A stretch of DNA of 64,000 nucleotides from Atopsyche davidsoni (lineage: Eukaryota > Arthropoda > Insecta > Trichoptera > Hydrobiosidae). The stretch lies in the NCBI GenBank assembly GCA_022113835.1, contig JAILWY010000008.1:1604001-1668000 (forward strand). Direction: 5' to 3'. The notes beneath the pieces are model-generated. The model did no database searches, had not been told where the DNA came from, and saw only the letters and a list, made by a program, of their open reading frames with translations. Position numbers and translations under genes: made by a program. This document shows positions 12,401 to 22,894 of this stretch, in pieces. Position 1 is the stretch's first letter. Each line of letters starts with the position of its first letter.

Positions 12401-12739
12401 AACTACCCTAAAGAAATTTTTATTCAAAAAAATCCTCGAAATGGCATCCCCAGCGGACTTCAAAATTGTGGCATTTCCATAGTCTGATTGAAATGACGCA
12501 ATCTGCTTGTCTCTATTATTCTATATGTCGACAATCTAACTTAAATGTTAACACAGTAATTAATTATATTGTTTTCCCGTCCTCGTCACCTTTTTTAATC
12601 TTTATTATTATTTTTATTTAAACGATAAACACAAAAAAAAATTTAGTCCATAAACTTAACTAATTGTATAACCCTTATTTAATTTTGTCAATTTTTTTTT
12701 GTTACCAGTATCCTGTTAGTTGTATTTAAGCGTATGTTA

Positions 12740-12920
12740 TTTTTATATTTTGCTTGTTTAGTTAAGCATCTGATGATGACCCAGTATATTGGGTCGAAAC
12801 TAGTAATGCAAATAATTTTAATAAACTCAAAGTGAAGACAAAATACAAAGATACTTTTATCATTATAATAATGGATCTTCACGAATCAAATGCCTTGTCC
12901 CTCAACAAGATTCTATATGT
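12740..12920 (+). repeat. Penelope-like element fragment (hammerhead family A)
   Basis: Sequence around and after the hammerhead at 12766-12809 matches the complement of the block ending near 16840: both continue TAAACTCAA-GTGAAGA. No reverse transcriptase or GIY-YIG coding sequence is nearby, so this is a terminal-repeat remnant. Assignment to Penelope-like elements rests on the known presence of type I hammerheads in their terminal repeats. Confidence 0.5.
12766..12809 (+). ncRNA. Type I hammerhead ribozyme motif with complete core
   Basis: Stem I is GCAT (12766-12769) pairing with ATGC (12806-12809). The core CTGATGA is at 12770-12776, stem II is GACCCA/TGGGTC (12778-12783 with 12790-12795) around a six-base loop, and GAAA is at 12796-12799. 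The ACTAGT palindrome (12799-12804) forms a minimal stem III, with A12805 at the cleavage position. All invariant core bases are present. One extra U lies between A9 and stem II. Such very short palindromic stem III motifs usually act as dimers. Activity is not shown. Confidence 0.6.
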
Positions 12921-14560
12921 CTATTTTTAATTGGTGATCAGATCAATGAACTATAAACAGAACAATTTAGTCATTCGACTATTATTCCAAACATAATCAA
13001 TATTTTACAATATGTATTAGAGCAATCAATAGATTTATAAAAAGATGAGAAATAACTTTACCAGGCCAAGATATCCAAATAGTTGGGGCTTGGATCCTTG
13101 ACAATAAATGAATAAGAATATATTTGATCGTTTCATGAGTAATTTTGATAAATACTAGTAATTGAAGAGTATATTTTTAAAAAAATCTCTCCCATCTTTC
13201 AGCGCTCACTCAGAAAAATATTTCGTAATCTTATAATCATTTGACCGAGTGAAGTTTTAAATAATGCTAACTGGCTTTATCGTATTCTTTGCAATTACAC
13301 ACCTAATAACATTTAAAAAGTAATAAAGTAACTGTTATTCAAATTGGATATATTTTTTTAATGTCTCACCTGGTGAATCTGTGTTATTTTTGTATTCAGG
13401 GTTTTTGTAAAATTTCTGCAGCACTTCTCTTCTGTCCAATCCCGAGGGATGACTATATATAAGCATTATTTGCTGTATCCAAAAATAAGTTGAAGGCTTT
13501 TAACTTACATTCAATCAAGAATTGTGTAATTAATCCGCATATTACTTTAAAACCCAAACCTAAGCAAAAATATATATATTAAAGACTCAAAAAGAGGTTA
13601 GCTCAATTTATTGGCTTTTGAAACTAATCTTTATTTACATGATGTTTTTTTAATATTTGACTGACGCGTCTTTTTATATCTACGATTCTATTCTTGTGCT
13701 GCTTTTCAGGGTATTTTTATAGCATTATCTTTATAAATTTTAGCTATATTCATCTTGGTTACATGCAATATCTGTTTTACACAATGCGACGTTCGCATGT
13801 GAAATCTGTCTTCTATGTCTCTATTATACTAAGCAAACTGAATCTTTCAGAAACATAATACCCATCAGGGATCTGACGGAGTGAAGAAATTCCTTTAACC
13901 AAATCATATTTTCCATACATTTTTCCGTCGAGTGACTCGCGAGTCTTCAGTTTTTCAGAAGCGCCTCGGCATATTTTTTCAGCGCATATTTTTCATGTTT
14001 CCGTATATTTAGCCAGCGATGGAGCCTCTTTCCTGCTTGCTCTACATTGTAACACTGCTTTAACATATTATTTTTCGTAGATATTTTATTTAATAATTTT
14101 ATAAAGCCATTTTCAAGAGTACAAAATATATTTAGACCTTTCGTGAGTGAATCTTAAGCCTTAAGCTACACTTGAATATTTTATTTTACTTTTATAAGAT
14201 GTATTCTAAAAAAATCTATTATCTGGTTTTATTTAGAACCGCAGTTTATTTGTAGGCGATTTTCAGAGTAACTTTCTAAAATGATATGAGTTGTTTTATT
14301 ACAGTGCGGGTATGCTAAATTATTTTAAGCAGACAAGTAAGGTTGAGATGAATCTGAAGGCAGAATAATCCTACATTTTGCTTTATTACTAGTACGGCTT
14401 ATAATTAACGCTAACTTTACGAAGGCTCAAACTTTACTAACCAGTCAACTACTAGACTTTAAGAAATATTACTTTAAACAATATTTTGTAGGATTTTTTA
14501 ACGCAGTATATGAGCTGCGTTGTAATTGGATTTATATACATATTTTTGAGTAAAATAATA
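12921..14560. other. No recognisable gene; one GC-richer patch
   Basis: The 13860-14060 stretch has higher complexity (CGTCGAGTGACTCGCGAGTC near 13926). A polypyrimidine-AG at about 13705-13710 has no downstream donor that makes an exon. The rest is AT-rich. Confidence 0.35.
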
Positions 14561-14690
14561 AACTCTGTTTGATAATGCCAACGTGAAAGGTTGGCGAAAC
14601 CGGTCACAAATAAAAACGAACATGTGGAAAATCACTCAAGTATTTTACTCAAAAATATTAAAATGGAATTCCACCAAGTACTCTCTGTCA
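14561..14690 (+). repeat. Hammerhead-like family B repeat with altered core
   Basis: TTTGATAA stands where CTGATGA is expected, then stem II GCCAAC/GTTGGC closes perfectly and GAAACCGGTC follows (14596-14605). ACCGGT is the palindromic stem III and C the cleavage-site base. The tail (AATAAAAACGAACATGTGG and on to CAAAAATATTA) is shared with 1-47, 15855-15946 and 29871-29957. The core has A in place of catalytic G8 and T for C3, so cleavage would be expected to be weak or lost. Confidence 0.5.
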
Positions 14691-15850
14691 AAAATATTGA
14701 ATTTCTTAAATACATATATATATTGAAAATTTTGAAAATAATGGTTATGTTCAGTCTTTTTTTTTCACCTATAAAACATATGAAAAATATATAAAATATT
14801 TTTTCCATTAACTTTTCGATTTTTTTCACAGAAAATAAAAAATTATGCAATTAAGGGTTAAGCACAAATAAGTTTGAAAAAATGGCGTGCGTTTCACATG
14901 AGTGCAGCCATTTGTAGTAGTATCTTTACAGTGGTTTTTATAGCCATTTTTTTTTTAAAAATCTTACTTGCTCACAGTAACCTCAAAGCTCCTACTCCAG
15001 GCTGCCTTTATTTTCACAGAATTACGAGAAAAAACTAAGTTTCAGGAGTAGCGCGTAGGGAGGGGATGCCGAAAGTTTTGCACGTGCTTATTGTACCTGC
15101 TAGCTCTGTGTTATTCAGCGAAATTATCGCCGAACTTTTTAACACCACCCTAAAAAAATACAATCTCAACCTACGCTACTAAATAAATTTAGTTATCGCA
15201 TATTTTCTTTAATTTATTTAAAGTACACAGAATTTTTTTTTTCAAGTTATCTCGTAAAACAATTATTTTTAATAATTAATAAAAAGTTCAAAACATGCTC
15301 GCACCGTCCTTCTTTAACTGGCAACTATGAAATAATAAAAAAAGTGTTTAATAAAACTGACATCATCTGTTTATGGTTTAAAAATGAAAAAAAAATTCAA
15401 TTTAAAATATCTAACCCGTATAGCCATTTAAGAAATATAACTTCTTTGTTAAATCTATGCAAAAGGGCAACTGAAATCAACGAAAGAAAAGTTATTTGAT
15501 AAAGGATACGAATCGTACAATTATGAATTTAACTTTCATCATAAATCTAGACTAGGAGAATTAAATCACCGTTCAAAAGGCAAAAGGCACTATTTTTTCT
15601 GAATTCTTACGCACTGAAACTGTGTTGCAGGATTGATATTTTTATACGAATTTCCTTCAAGATATATTCAGTTTAATTTTAAATACATCAGATAAAGAAA
15701 CCAATAATTTTTTTAATTTTACCCGAACGATTTTCGGCAATAACTTTTTTTGGGCTAAACTTTTAATGTTTAACCAATGACAATCACTCTTTCTCTTTCT
15801 AACATCCTCACCCTAAAACAACTGTTTACCTAATTGCTTATTATTATATA
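14691..15850. other. No recognisable gene
   Basis: A GC-richer block at about 14970-15160 includes TGCACGTGCTT near 15079. Two overlapping frames of 67-72 codons around 14591-14850 are AT-driven and run through the repeat, so they are not called. Confidence 0.4.
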
Positions 15851-15854
15851 AAAT

Positions 15855-15946
15855 CTCACTCTGTTTGATAATCCCATCGTGAAAGGTTGACGAAACCGGT
15901 CACAAATAAAAACGAACATGTGGAAAATCACTCACATTATTGAAAT
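15855..15946 (+). repeat. Hammerhead-like family B repeat, second copy
   Basis: Repeats CTCTGTTTGATAAT, then GTGAAAGGTTG-CGAAACCGGTC and the same AAATAAAAACGAACATGTGG tail as the 14.6-kb copy. Stem II is weakened (CCCATC against GGTTGA). The same A at the G8 position is present. The match to the sister copy stops near 15935. Confidence 0.5.
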
Positions 15947-16109
15947 CAAATATTGAATTTCAATGATAAAAATCAAGTTATTATTTGTAAATCGTTGTAT
16001 TTGTATACATACAAAAATAAATAAATATTTTTTTATACTTGTGCATTTGGGAGTCGTGAATTCTGTAATCAATAAATCCGAATTCAAAAATGGCTAATTT
16101 ACAGCCCCG

Positions 16110-16245
16110 ATTGTGGCATAAAAAAACCAAGGCATAAAAAGGCTTGTAAAATATCTCAAAACGGGCAATAACAGTAGCGGCACATAACGGCGCCGCTCAT
16201 TTCAATAACAATAACACCCGAAAGAGATAACCGCAAAAAAGCAGA
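16110..16245. other. GC-richer flank with GGCATAAAAA repeats
   Basis: Contains GGCATAAAAAA near 16115 and GGCATAAAAAGGC at 16131, motifs resembling posterior-Hox/Caudal sites that recur at 17.6-17.8 and 19.3 kb. It leads straight into the minisatellite. Function is unknown. Confidence 0.25.
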
Positions 16246-16260
16246 GTCTCCCCGCGCCGC

Positions 16261-16415
16261 CCCTGGCCGCCCCTGGTTGCCCCTGCCTGCCCCTGGCCAC
16301 CCCTGGTTGCCCCTAGCCGCCCCTGCCCGCCCCTGGCCGCCCCTGCCCGCCCCTGGCCACCCCTGGTTGCCCCTAGCCGCCCCTGCCCGCCCCTGCCCGC
16401 CCCTGCCCTCGCCAG
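16261..16415 (+). repeat. GC-rich decamer minisatellite
   Basis: Fifteen exact-length decamers of form CCCTRSYYRC (e.g. CCCTGGCCGC, CCCTGGTTGC, CCCTGCCCGC, CCCTAGCCGC) run without slippage. A five-decamer block at 16281 recurs at 16341, giving a 60-bp higher-order period. Frames on both strands through it give Pro/Ala/Leu- or Gly/Arg-rich repeats that are by-products of the DNA repeat. It is strikingly GC-rich for this window. Confidence 0.85.
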
Positions 16416-16570
16416 TGCCGCACCGAGACATTACCGCCGGAAAAGTCGCTCGGGGCTTCTTTACGACTCATCGTTGTTTTAAATCTGCCGCCAAAAGGCA
16501 GCTTGTCTCTGTCCGGCGACTCGGTCATGTGCGGAAAATTGATATCTATGAAATGCGACACTCTCTTTAT
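16416..16570. other. GC-rich unique sequence beside the minisatellite
   Basis: Complex sequence (GCCGGAAAAGTCGCTCGGGG near 16434; CGGCGACTCGGTCATG near 16514). It could be a small CpG-rich regulatory region. A 103-codon + frame (16277-16588) spans repeat and flank but shows no recognisable domain. Confidence 0.3.
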
Positions 16571-16869
16571 TATATAATTTACGAGTAGACCTCACCTTTG
16601 TTAAATAAAAATCACACTTCATCAAATCAATGAGTCTGAATATTTTTTCGAGTGTTACTCAAACCTTAACCGACAATGCGAGTCCATTTCATACTAAATA
16701 ATTTTTTTGCACCCCACATCATTAAAAGAAATATATTTAATCAAAAATATACATGTTGCTCTTTTTAAATGGAATTATAGTAATTTTTATAAATTTAAAT
16801 CATTTTATTAACATTATTTATTAATGATATGGGTAACTATTTATACTTTCTTCACATTGAGTTTAATAG

Positions 16870-16925
16870 TTTTAGCATGACTAGTTTCGACCAACAGACT
16901 TGAGCATCATCAGATGCAAAATAAC
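16870..16925 (-). ncRNA. Type I hammerhead ribozyme motif, family A, second copy
   Basis: Read on the minus strand: GCAT (16917-16914), CTGATGA, a stem II with one mismatch and one wobble (GCTCAA/TTGGTC), GAAA, the palindrome ACTAGT, then C and ATGC (16878-16875). Stem I extends beyond GCAT/ATGC with TTTT/AAAA across a one-base bulge. All invariant core residues are kept, and the same extra U follows A9. The downstream sequence TAAACTCAATGTGAAGA matches the 12.8-kb copy. Confidence 0.6.
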
Positions 16926-17570
16926 ACTGATATTCATATTGGTTTACATTCAAATGCATTATTTTAAAAAAAGAGGTTTATCCCTTTTTTCTCGTGTTTA
17001 CAAATAATGACAGAAAATCTCCTGAACAACTCAAAATAAAATTATACACTTTTATTAAAAAAAAATTGTAGACAAGATTGTTCTTATTGTTTGCTAAGTT
17101 CGGAAATAATACTTGATGCAATACAATGAATAATCTATCTACTTTGGTGACAAAAAATTTATTTATTTGAATAAAAATGCAACATAAAATAGAAGGTAAT
17201 ATCATTTTAAAATTTTTTACAAGATATATAAAAAATATATCTTTGCATGTAAAACATAATTTATATCAAAAAAATACCAAATCGTGTCCAATTTTCTAAA
17301 ATATACTTATTTTCGATCAGAAATATTTTTTATATTAAAAAAAAAACTCCAAAAAATAGATTTTTAGAAAAAGACTTCTGCAGTTTAAAATTAAAGAAAT
17401 AAGTTTTTTGTTTAAGTAAAATATTTTTGGATATGAAAAAAAAAATACTATTGATGTGCAAAAACGTTTGGAGGAGCGAAGTAAAGGGTGAAAATAAAAT
17501 GCCTTACTATTCATACGAGTTGGTAATATTTTAGATGAAGAAGACAATATATTTAGTCGGGCGACTGCAG
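16926..17570. other. AT-rich DNA without a recognisable gene
   Basis: Minus frames of 75 and 79 codons (16978-17205, 17335-17574) are Phe/Lys/Ile-rich translations of low-complexity DNA. Nothing else is seen. Confidence 0.45.
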
Positions 17571-17574
17571 CCAT

Positions 17575-17835
17575 ACTTGGAAATGACGCAGTGGCGGATC
17601 GAGGATCGAGGATCGGAGGCTCAGCACAGGGGCGGCGCGATATTCTGGAGTTACTCGAAATTGAGTCATAAAAAGCATCGTTTTGGGGGCGGCACTGGAA
17701 TTTACGAATAAAAAGCCCACCAGGCGCGGATCAGAAATTTGGGCATAAAAACTCTCTCGGGACAGGGCCGACTCTAGTTTTTCCGCATTTCGGGCCTAAA
17801 CTTTGGGGCTAATCAGTTTACATTTTTAAGTGGGG
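17575..17835. other. GC-richer patch with ATAAAAAG motifs
   Basis: Contains a triplicated GGATCGA(GGATCGAGGATCGG near 17597), GGGGCGGCGCGATATT, and three ATAAAAA strings (GTCATAAAAAGC near 17666, CGAATAAAAAGCCC near 17705, GGCATAAAAAC near 17743). Its composition is unlike its neighbours. A candidate enhancer or decayed repeat. Confidence 0.3.
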
Positions 17836-17855
17836 GACAATCGTTTTTTCACCTT

Positions 17856-17960
17856 GTCGTTCAGAGGTTGGGAGAGTTACTTAACAACCGCAAGGCCTCT
17901 GTTCAAATCTCAAAATAGCTATAAGATTTTATGTATTCAGTAACTATAGTAAGAAGTACC
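17856..17960 (+). repeat. tRNA-like SINE candidate
   Basis: An A-box-like CGTTCAGAGGTTGGGAGAG near 17858 and a B-box GTTCAAATC at 17901-17909 are separated by a tRNA-like distance. The T-arm closes poorly, so it is not a functional tRNA gene. Confidence 0.35.
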
Positions 17961-20900
17961 TGTAAATATTACAATCTTCTATGTAAGTTCTTTTGGCATA
18001 TTTAAGTTCTCATATGACAGAATCTTTTCACGAAAAATATTGCCATAGTTTTATGTCTGGAAATAAACTTTATATATATGTTAACATAAATTTATAAATA
18101 TAAACATATATTGTATAAAAAATATTTGTTTTTTATAGTGCTAAGCGCAAATTGTGACATGTTTGGTCAGTATGGGGGACATGTCCTCTACGTGTCATAT
18201 AACACCCTGTATAAAATAGTCTAGTCATCCAAGGCCGGACGACATTCCGCACGATAATATTTAGCGATAAAAAGAAGCATCAATCATTTATATGTCAAGG
18301 AATATCAATAATCTGCCAGGGGTGTGTGGTACATCCACCTTTGTGCTGAAAACTACCCCGGGACCAAATTCGCGAGAACTGTCACTAAAAAGGTTTTTTC
18401 CAGGTGCCGTGTACGAGAGCAGTTTTCGGATCACACTTACCGCACCTTTACAGGGATCTGAATTGATTGATCATTTTTTTCCGGACACCTCCATATATTA
18501 TAAGCTGGTACCTACATGTACATACTATACAAACCTTCACTGATATATATTAAAAATCTCTATGTAAAAGATCATTTAGTTATACGAACTAAAATGTGAA
18601 ACATACTATAAAATATACATAAAAAAACATACACACAATTGTGTATAAAACATATGGTTATTTTTATATCAAATATGACTATCTGTAACGTTAACGTCGT
18701 TTTTGTATAAATGTCGATTATTCATGTCTGCATACTTTATGTTCATATAAATTTACGCAAATTTGCATCAATGCTTTTGAACGGTTTATAAATGTGTTTT
18801 TGTAAAAAATATATAACGAATTTTAAGCTTTATTTATTATTTTATTCATTTGCAAATTATACCTGTAGAAGCTAATTTTGCAAACAAAATACTATCGGGT
18901 AATCGATTTATGTATGAATCGAGTAAAAAATATTTTTACTTACACATAAAACGAAATTCAAGTAAATTATACAATTTTTAACCACAGTTGTACAGGGTTA
19001 TAGATAATAAAAAACTGTATAATATGTATAATTTACATAGTGATAATTAAATTTTTTTATTGTTTTTTCTATTTTTTTCCTATTTCCGTATTATTCACTG
19101 ATACAATGAATACAATTTTTTTGTAAAATAAAAAAACCCCAATATGTTTCAACAACGCACTCGACAAACTTAGTTATCCTGAAACGATGAGAGATTTATC
19201 AGTATATAAAAAAAAACTTTACACACCCAAGCCTATAATGGAAGCGTGTTGTACTAAGCTCACATAAAGGCTTCGCTGGTCCAACAATACAACCTCTTTA
19301 AACCCAAACATAGAACACATTACACCATAAAAGCCTTCGTTCCACCCATATAATTATTCTGTCCACGTGTACGGCCGTTAGCAGCCAGTACCGTTTTTTT
19401 TTTCTCCGCTACACAGGGCATGCTCGGAATTTTCCTTCTGTGAATTGTTTTTAGATTTACTGGTACAATGGAACCTACAACCGATGCCTAGATAGACTAG
19501 ATTAAATATCCATTATAAATAGAATATTTTGGGTTCTACATAAATTAGGTCCGCTTAGTTAGGGAATTTAATTTACTTTCTCATTTGAAATGCGGGCAAC
19601 ACAATTAAAATCACTAATCTTATATTTATATGAATATTTTTAAACCGTTTTTTTACCACATTAAAGACATAATCATGGCTACGGATGAATTTTGGATTGT
19701 GGATAAAAAAAAGTTTTCAGTATAGCAGAGTAAGCTTATGTGCTTTTATACATGTCTAGATTATTATAAAATTACTTGTTGTATTTTTCAGTGTCAGAAC
19801 AGAAAGATTGGGTTAACTTGAAATTAAGTTATGCTCTGCTGTATAAAAATAAAGCGAGGAAAAAAAGGTAATTTGAATCGCCACTTGTAATGCAGGCCAT
19901 CAGCCTCGATTGATAAAGATATCACTAAAATAAACAAGCAAAGAGCACGAGCTCTTTTTCAGAATTTGAAATTCAGATTCGGTATTAGGATCGGTGTTTA
20001 CGCTCCGTGTAAAACCGAATATTTTACATCGCTTTGCATATAATCTCTATGGGCGATACGCTGCCTTCCCAGTATCGGACAAATTATATTGGAAAAAGAA
20101 AAACATTGCGTTCGGAATTAAAAAATAAATAAACGTTCTTTGTTACCGTAAATTTGGAAATTAGCGCAAATTGTGTGTTGTTCGTTAAAAAAAAAAAAAC
20201 CACTAATTGCGAAACGATTTTCATACTGTTGGAATTTTCGTTTTATTTGCTGAATTTCAGTGATTTTTTTATCACGCATTAAATGACCTAAAAAAACATT
20301 TTTGTATTGGCAAATTAAAATGGCCAAAAGTTTTAAGGTTGCTTACTTTTAAAAAAAAATTTCAATCGAGAACCGGACATAAAATACATCTGAATTCACA
20401 TTAAAACACAATAGTCCTTACTATCAAATAAACTAATCATTATTATTTTAAAAAAATATGTGGGTTATTGTATTTTAAACATTTATATTTATAAAAAGTG
20501 TTACGATTGCCAAAGTTATAAAATTTTATGGTAATGCTTTATTTCTAATTAGAATTTTCAAATAAAGTTCACCTTTGTAATAAATACCCCACCCTTTCAA
20601 ATTCAATCAAATAAAAAATATTAATTATCATAAATTGGTTTATTATCATAAATTTATTTTTATATTTCTTAAAACACTTAGTAATAAATTAAAAGCAGAT
20701 GCTCTTTTTAGTTGAATAACGACCTTATTTAATATCCATGAAATCAGATTCGTGAAATTTAGATATTTTAATAAAAGTTTCATTTGACTGGAATCATATA
20801 ATTAAACAATAATCAATCCATCTCACATTTAAATTTTTTTTTTTGCATTTTATCCAAGTTTTTGTGTACTAATTATTGGAATACAAATATAAAAAGTCCA

Positions 20901-22270
20901 TCTTAGGTATATCTCCTTTCTTATAAACAGTGTTTTGTAGTTAAATAAATTTAACGCACATAAAATAAGACACGTTTTAAAATATTTATATTCAACAGAA
21001 AATTAACGCACATCTCCGAAACTACTTTTTATACTAAAATAACACCAATCGATATCACGAGAGAAAACCTTCGCTCGATTAGTTAGTAATTAATATGTAA
21101 GACTCGTTCAGTGTTATGACGAGGTTTTTAGGCAGAATTTTCAGATTGTTTTTTTAATACGCATTTATTATATCGTTCCACACCCTCATACTTTTAAAAA
21201 AAAGCCTACATTTTTTGCCGTTACTTAACGTGGGCGTCTTAGAGCATCAACCGCAACAATTTTATATTCCTTACGAAAAAAAAAGCGTACTCTCGAGTTG
21301 GAATAATATAAAATATGATTCCGTCGTTCCGGCGAACATCGCCCCTACGGTTCTGTGAAATTGGGCGTGAATTTCTTCGACCAACGTCAATATTTAATTT
21401 TCAGTGTTTCGGTTGAAAATCTGAATTTTCAGGATGAGGCTGCGGCGGCTAATAAAGGCCCGGCATCCGCGAAAGCCTCATTTTGCCTGCTCGTAAAAAA
21501 AGCCTCTGCAAATTTAGATTTAAGAGCGACATTCGTTACCGAGGCTGAGTCGATCACGTTAAAATTTACTATTTTAAGACAATTTTTTTAAATTTATACA
21601 TCGCTTAGGCAAATCACTTTAAATTGAAGTTTTTTATCGATTTAATTTTAACACAATTTTCATGTTAAATTTGTGAAATTTAAAATTCTGATTTTTTTAT
21701 AAACCATTTCATAAAAGCGAGAAGTTTGTGTAAATACAAAAACGTCTGTAATTTTTAAAGCACGTTGTGTAATTATTGTTAATTTCATGTAAAGCTATGT
21801 TCATAGATTAAAAATCAGATTATGGTAGAGGTTTGTTTTGGGTAGTAAATGCAAAATAATCCCCCAAACACTCACGGATAGCATCAATTTTAAATATGAA
21901 GGTTTGTTATTTATCGATAATATATATGCAAAGGATTATTCATTGTATGTCTATGGCTATAAATAATATAACATAAACAACATGAGAACCAGATAGTTTC
22001 GAATTTAAAGGTCAAAATAAGCAAAACAAATTTGATTGAAGATTCTAGATTCTCCTAAAATAATATCATATTTTCAAGATTGAATAAATTTTTTATATAA
22101 TCTTGTATATTTTAAAATAGATGTTAACAGTAAAAGTGTGTTTGTATATCAGCGAGAAGCGTTCTCAATGTGAGGATAAATGACACATCTTATTAATTTT
22201 ATCAAAATACATAAATATATAATATGCTTTGTAAAAAAAAAAACATGTATAGAAAATAGTTATTTTTATT
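17961..22270. other. No recognisable gene; several GC-richer patches
   Basis: Patches lie at 18290-18480 (an 83-codon + frame, unrecognised, with a TTTTTTCCAG|GTGCC acceptor-like site inside), 19180-19460 (CCATAAAAGCC near 19325), 19870-20080 (TATGGGCGATACGCTGCC near 20047) and 21180-21560 (a 78-codon + frame, unrecognised). CACCCTGTATAA occurs near 18204. These may be conserved noncoding elements; between them is plain AT-rich DNA. Confidence 0.35.
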
Positions 22271-22588
22271 TCTATACTAGTAATGTAGCCCGTCACAAAA
22301 TGACGAATTTGATGAACGATGCGTCTAAATTCTCGCGGTGAACGACATCTCGCGGCGAAGAAGTGAATTATATAATTAAAGTTTAGCTAAAGCATATTTT
22401 AAAGTTTATGAATGAAAATATTATCCTATCGTCTTGAAATTCGGCACATAGCTGCGGAAAAATTTACTTAACTTATGTGCAAAAAATCAGCGTTGTATCT
22501 TTTAAGATATTCTATACAGAACGGAAAAATGAAACATACATACAAACATACAAATAAACACACAATGGCTATTATTATAGTAGATAAT
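22271..22588 (+). repeat. Degenerate interspersed repeat with CTATACTAG / TATAGTAGAT ends
   Basis: Begins TCTATACTAGTAAT, followed by GTAGCCCGTC. It ends with a CATACATACAAACATACAAAT run and ATTATTATAGTAGATAAT. The two ends are imperfect inverted complements. This layout (GCCCGTC head, CATACA run, TATAGTAGATA end) is seen in widespread arthropod repeats, but I cannot name the family. Confidence 0.4.
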
Positions 22589-22827
22589 ATGGGTTCATGA
22601 ATAATAATTCCAAGAATATTCATGTGCTCAACATTCAAAAATGAATAATGTAATATTTTTACATTATTTCATAGAGTTTTTATATCTGTGAATAGTTTCA
22701 TTATTTATTTATATAAACTGTTGTTTTTAAACATTTGTATGTCTAAAAATGGTAAAATATTAGGTATTTTCAATGGTAGAATTTTTTTTCCGAATCATCT
22801 TCATATATTTTATAAACCCGTGTATTT

Positions 22828-22890
22828 AGAAAATATTTTTTCTCATTTCTCTAAGAAAAATTCTTAGAGAAATGAGAAAAAATATTTTCT
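22828..22890. repeat. Perfect 30-bp palindrome with a 3-nt spacer
   Basis: Arms 22828-22857 and 22861-22890 are exact reverse complements around AAA. The RNA or cruciform would be a 30-bp hairpin with a tiny loop. The loop is too small and the stem too perfect for a typical animal microRNA precursor. It could be a recent fold-back duplication or an assembly artefact. Confidence 0.9.
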
Positions 22891-22894
22891 TCAA

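Noticed and set aside
16277..16588. 103-codon + frame and antisense frames of 62-91 codons with Pro/Ala or Gly/Arg repeats
   Set aside because: They are translations of a decamer minisatellite; 10-bp units shift frame each copy and neither strand shows a domain.
18390..18445. Exon flanked by TTTTTTCCAG (+) or by a minus-strand GTAAGTGTG donor
   Set aside because: The two signals are on opposite strands and neither has a partner that gives a sensible exon.
22828..22890. microRNA precursor
   Set aside because: A perfect 30-bp stem with a 3-nt loop is not a typical animal pre-miRNA, and no known microRNA seed was recognised.
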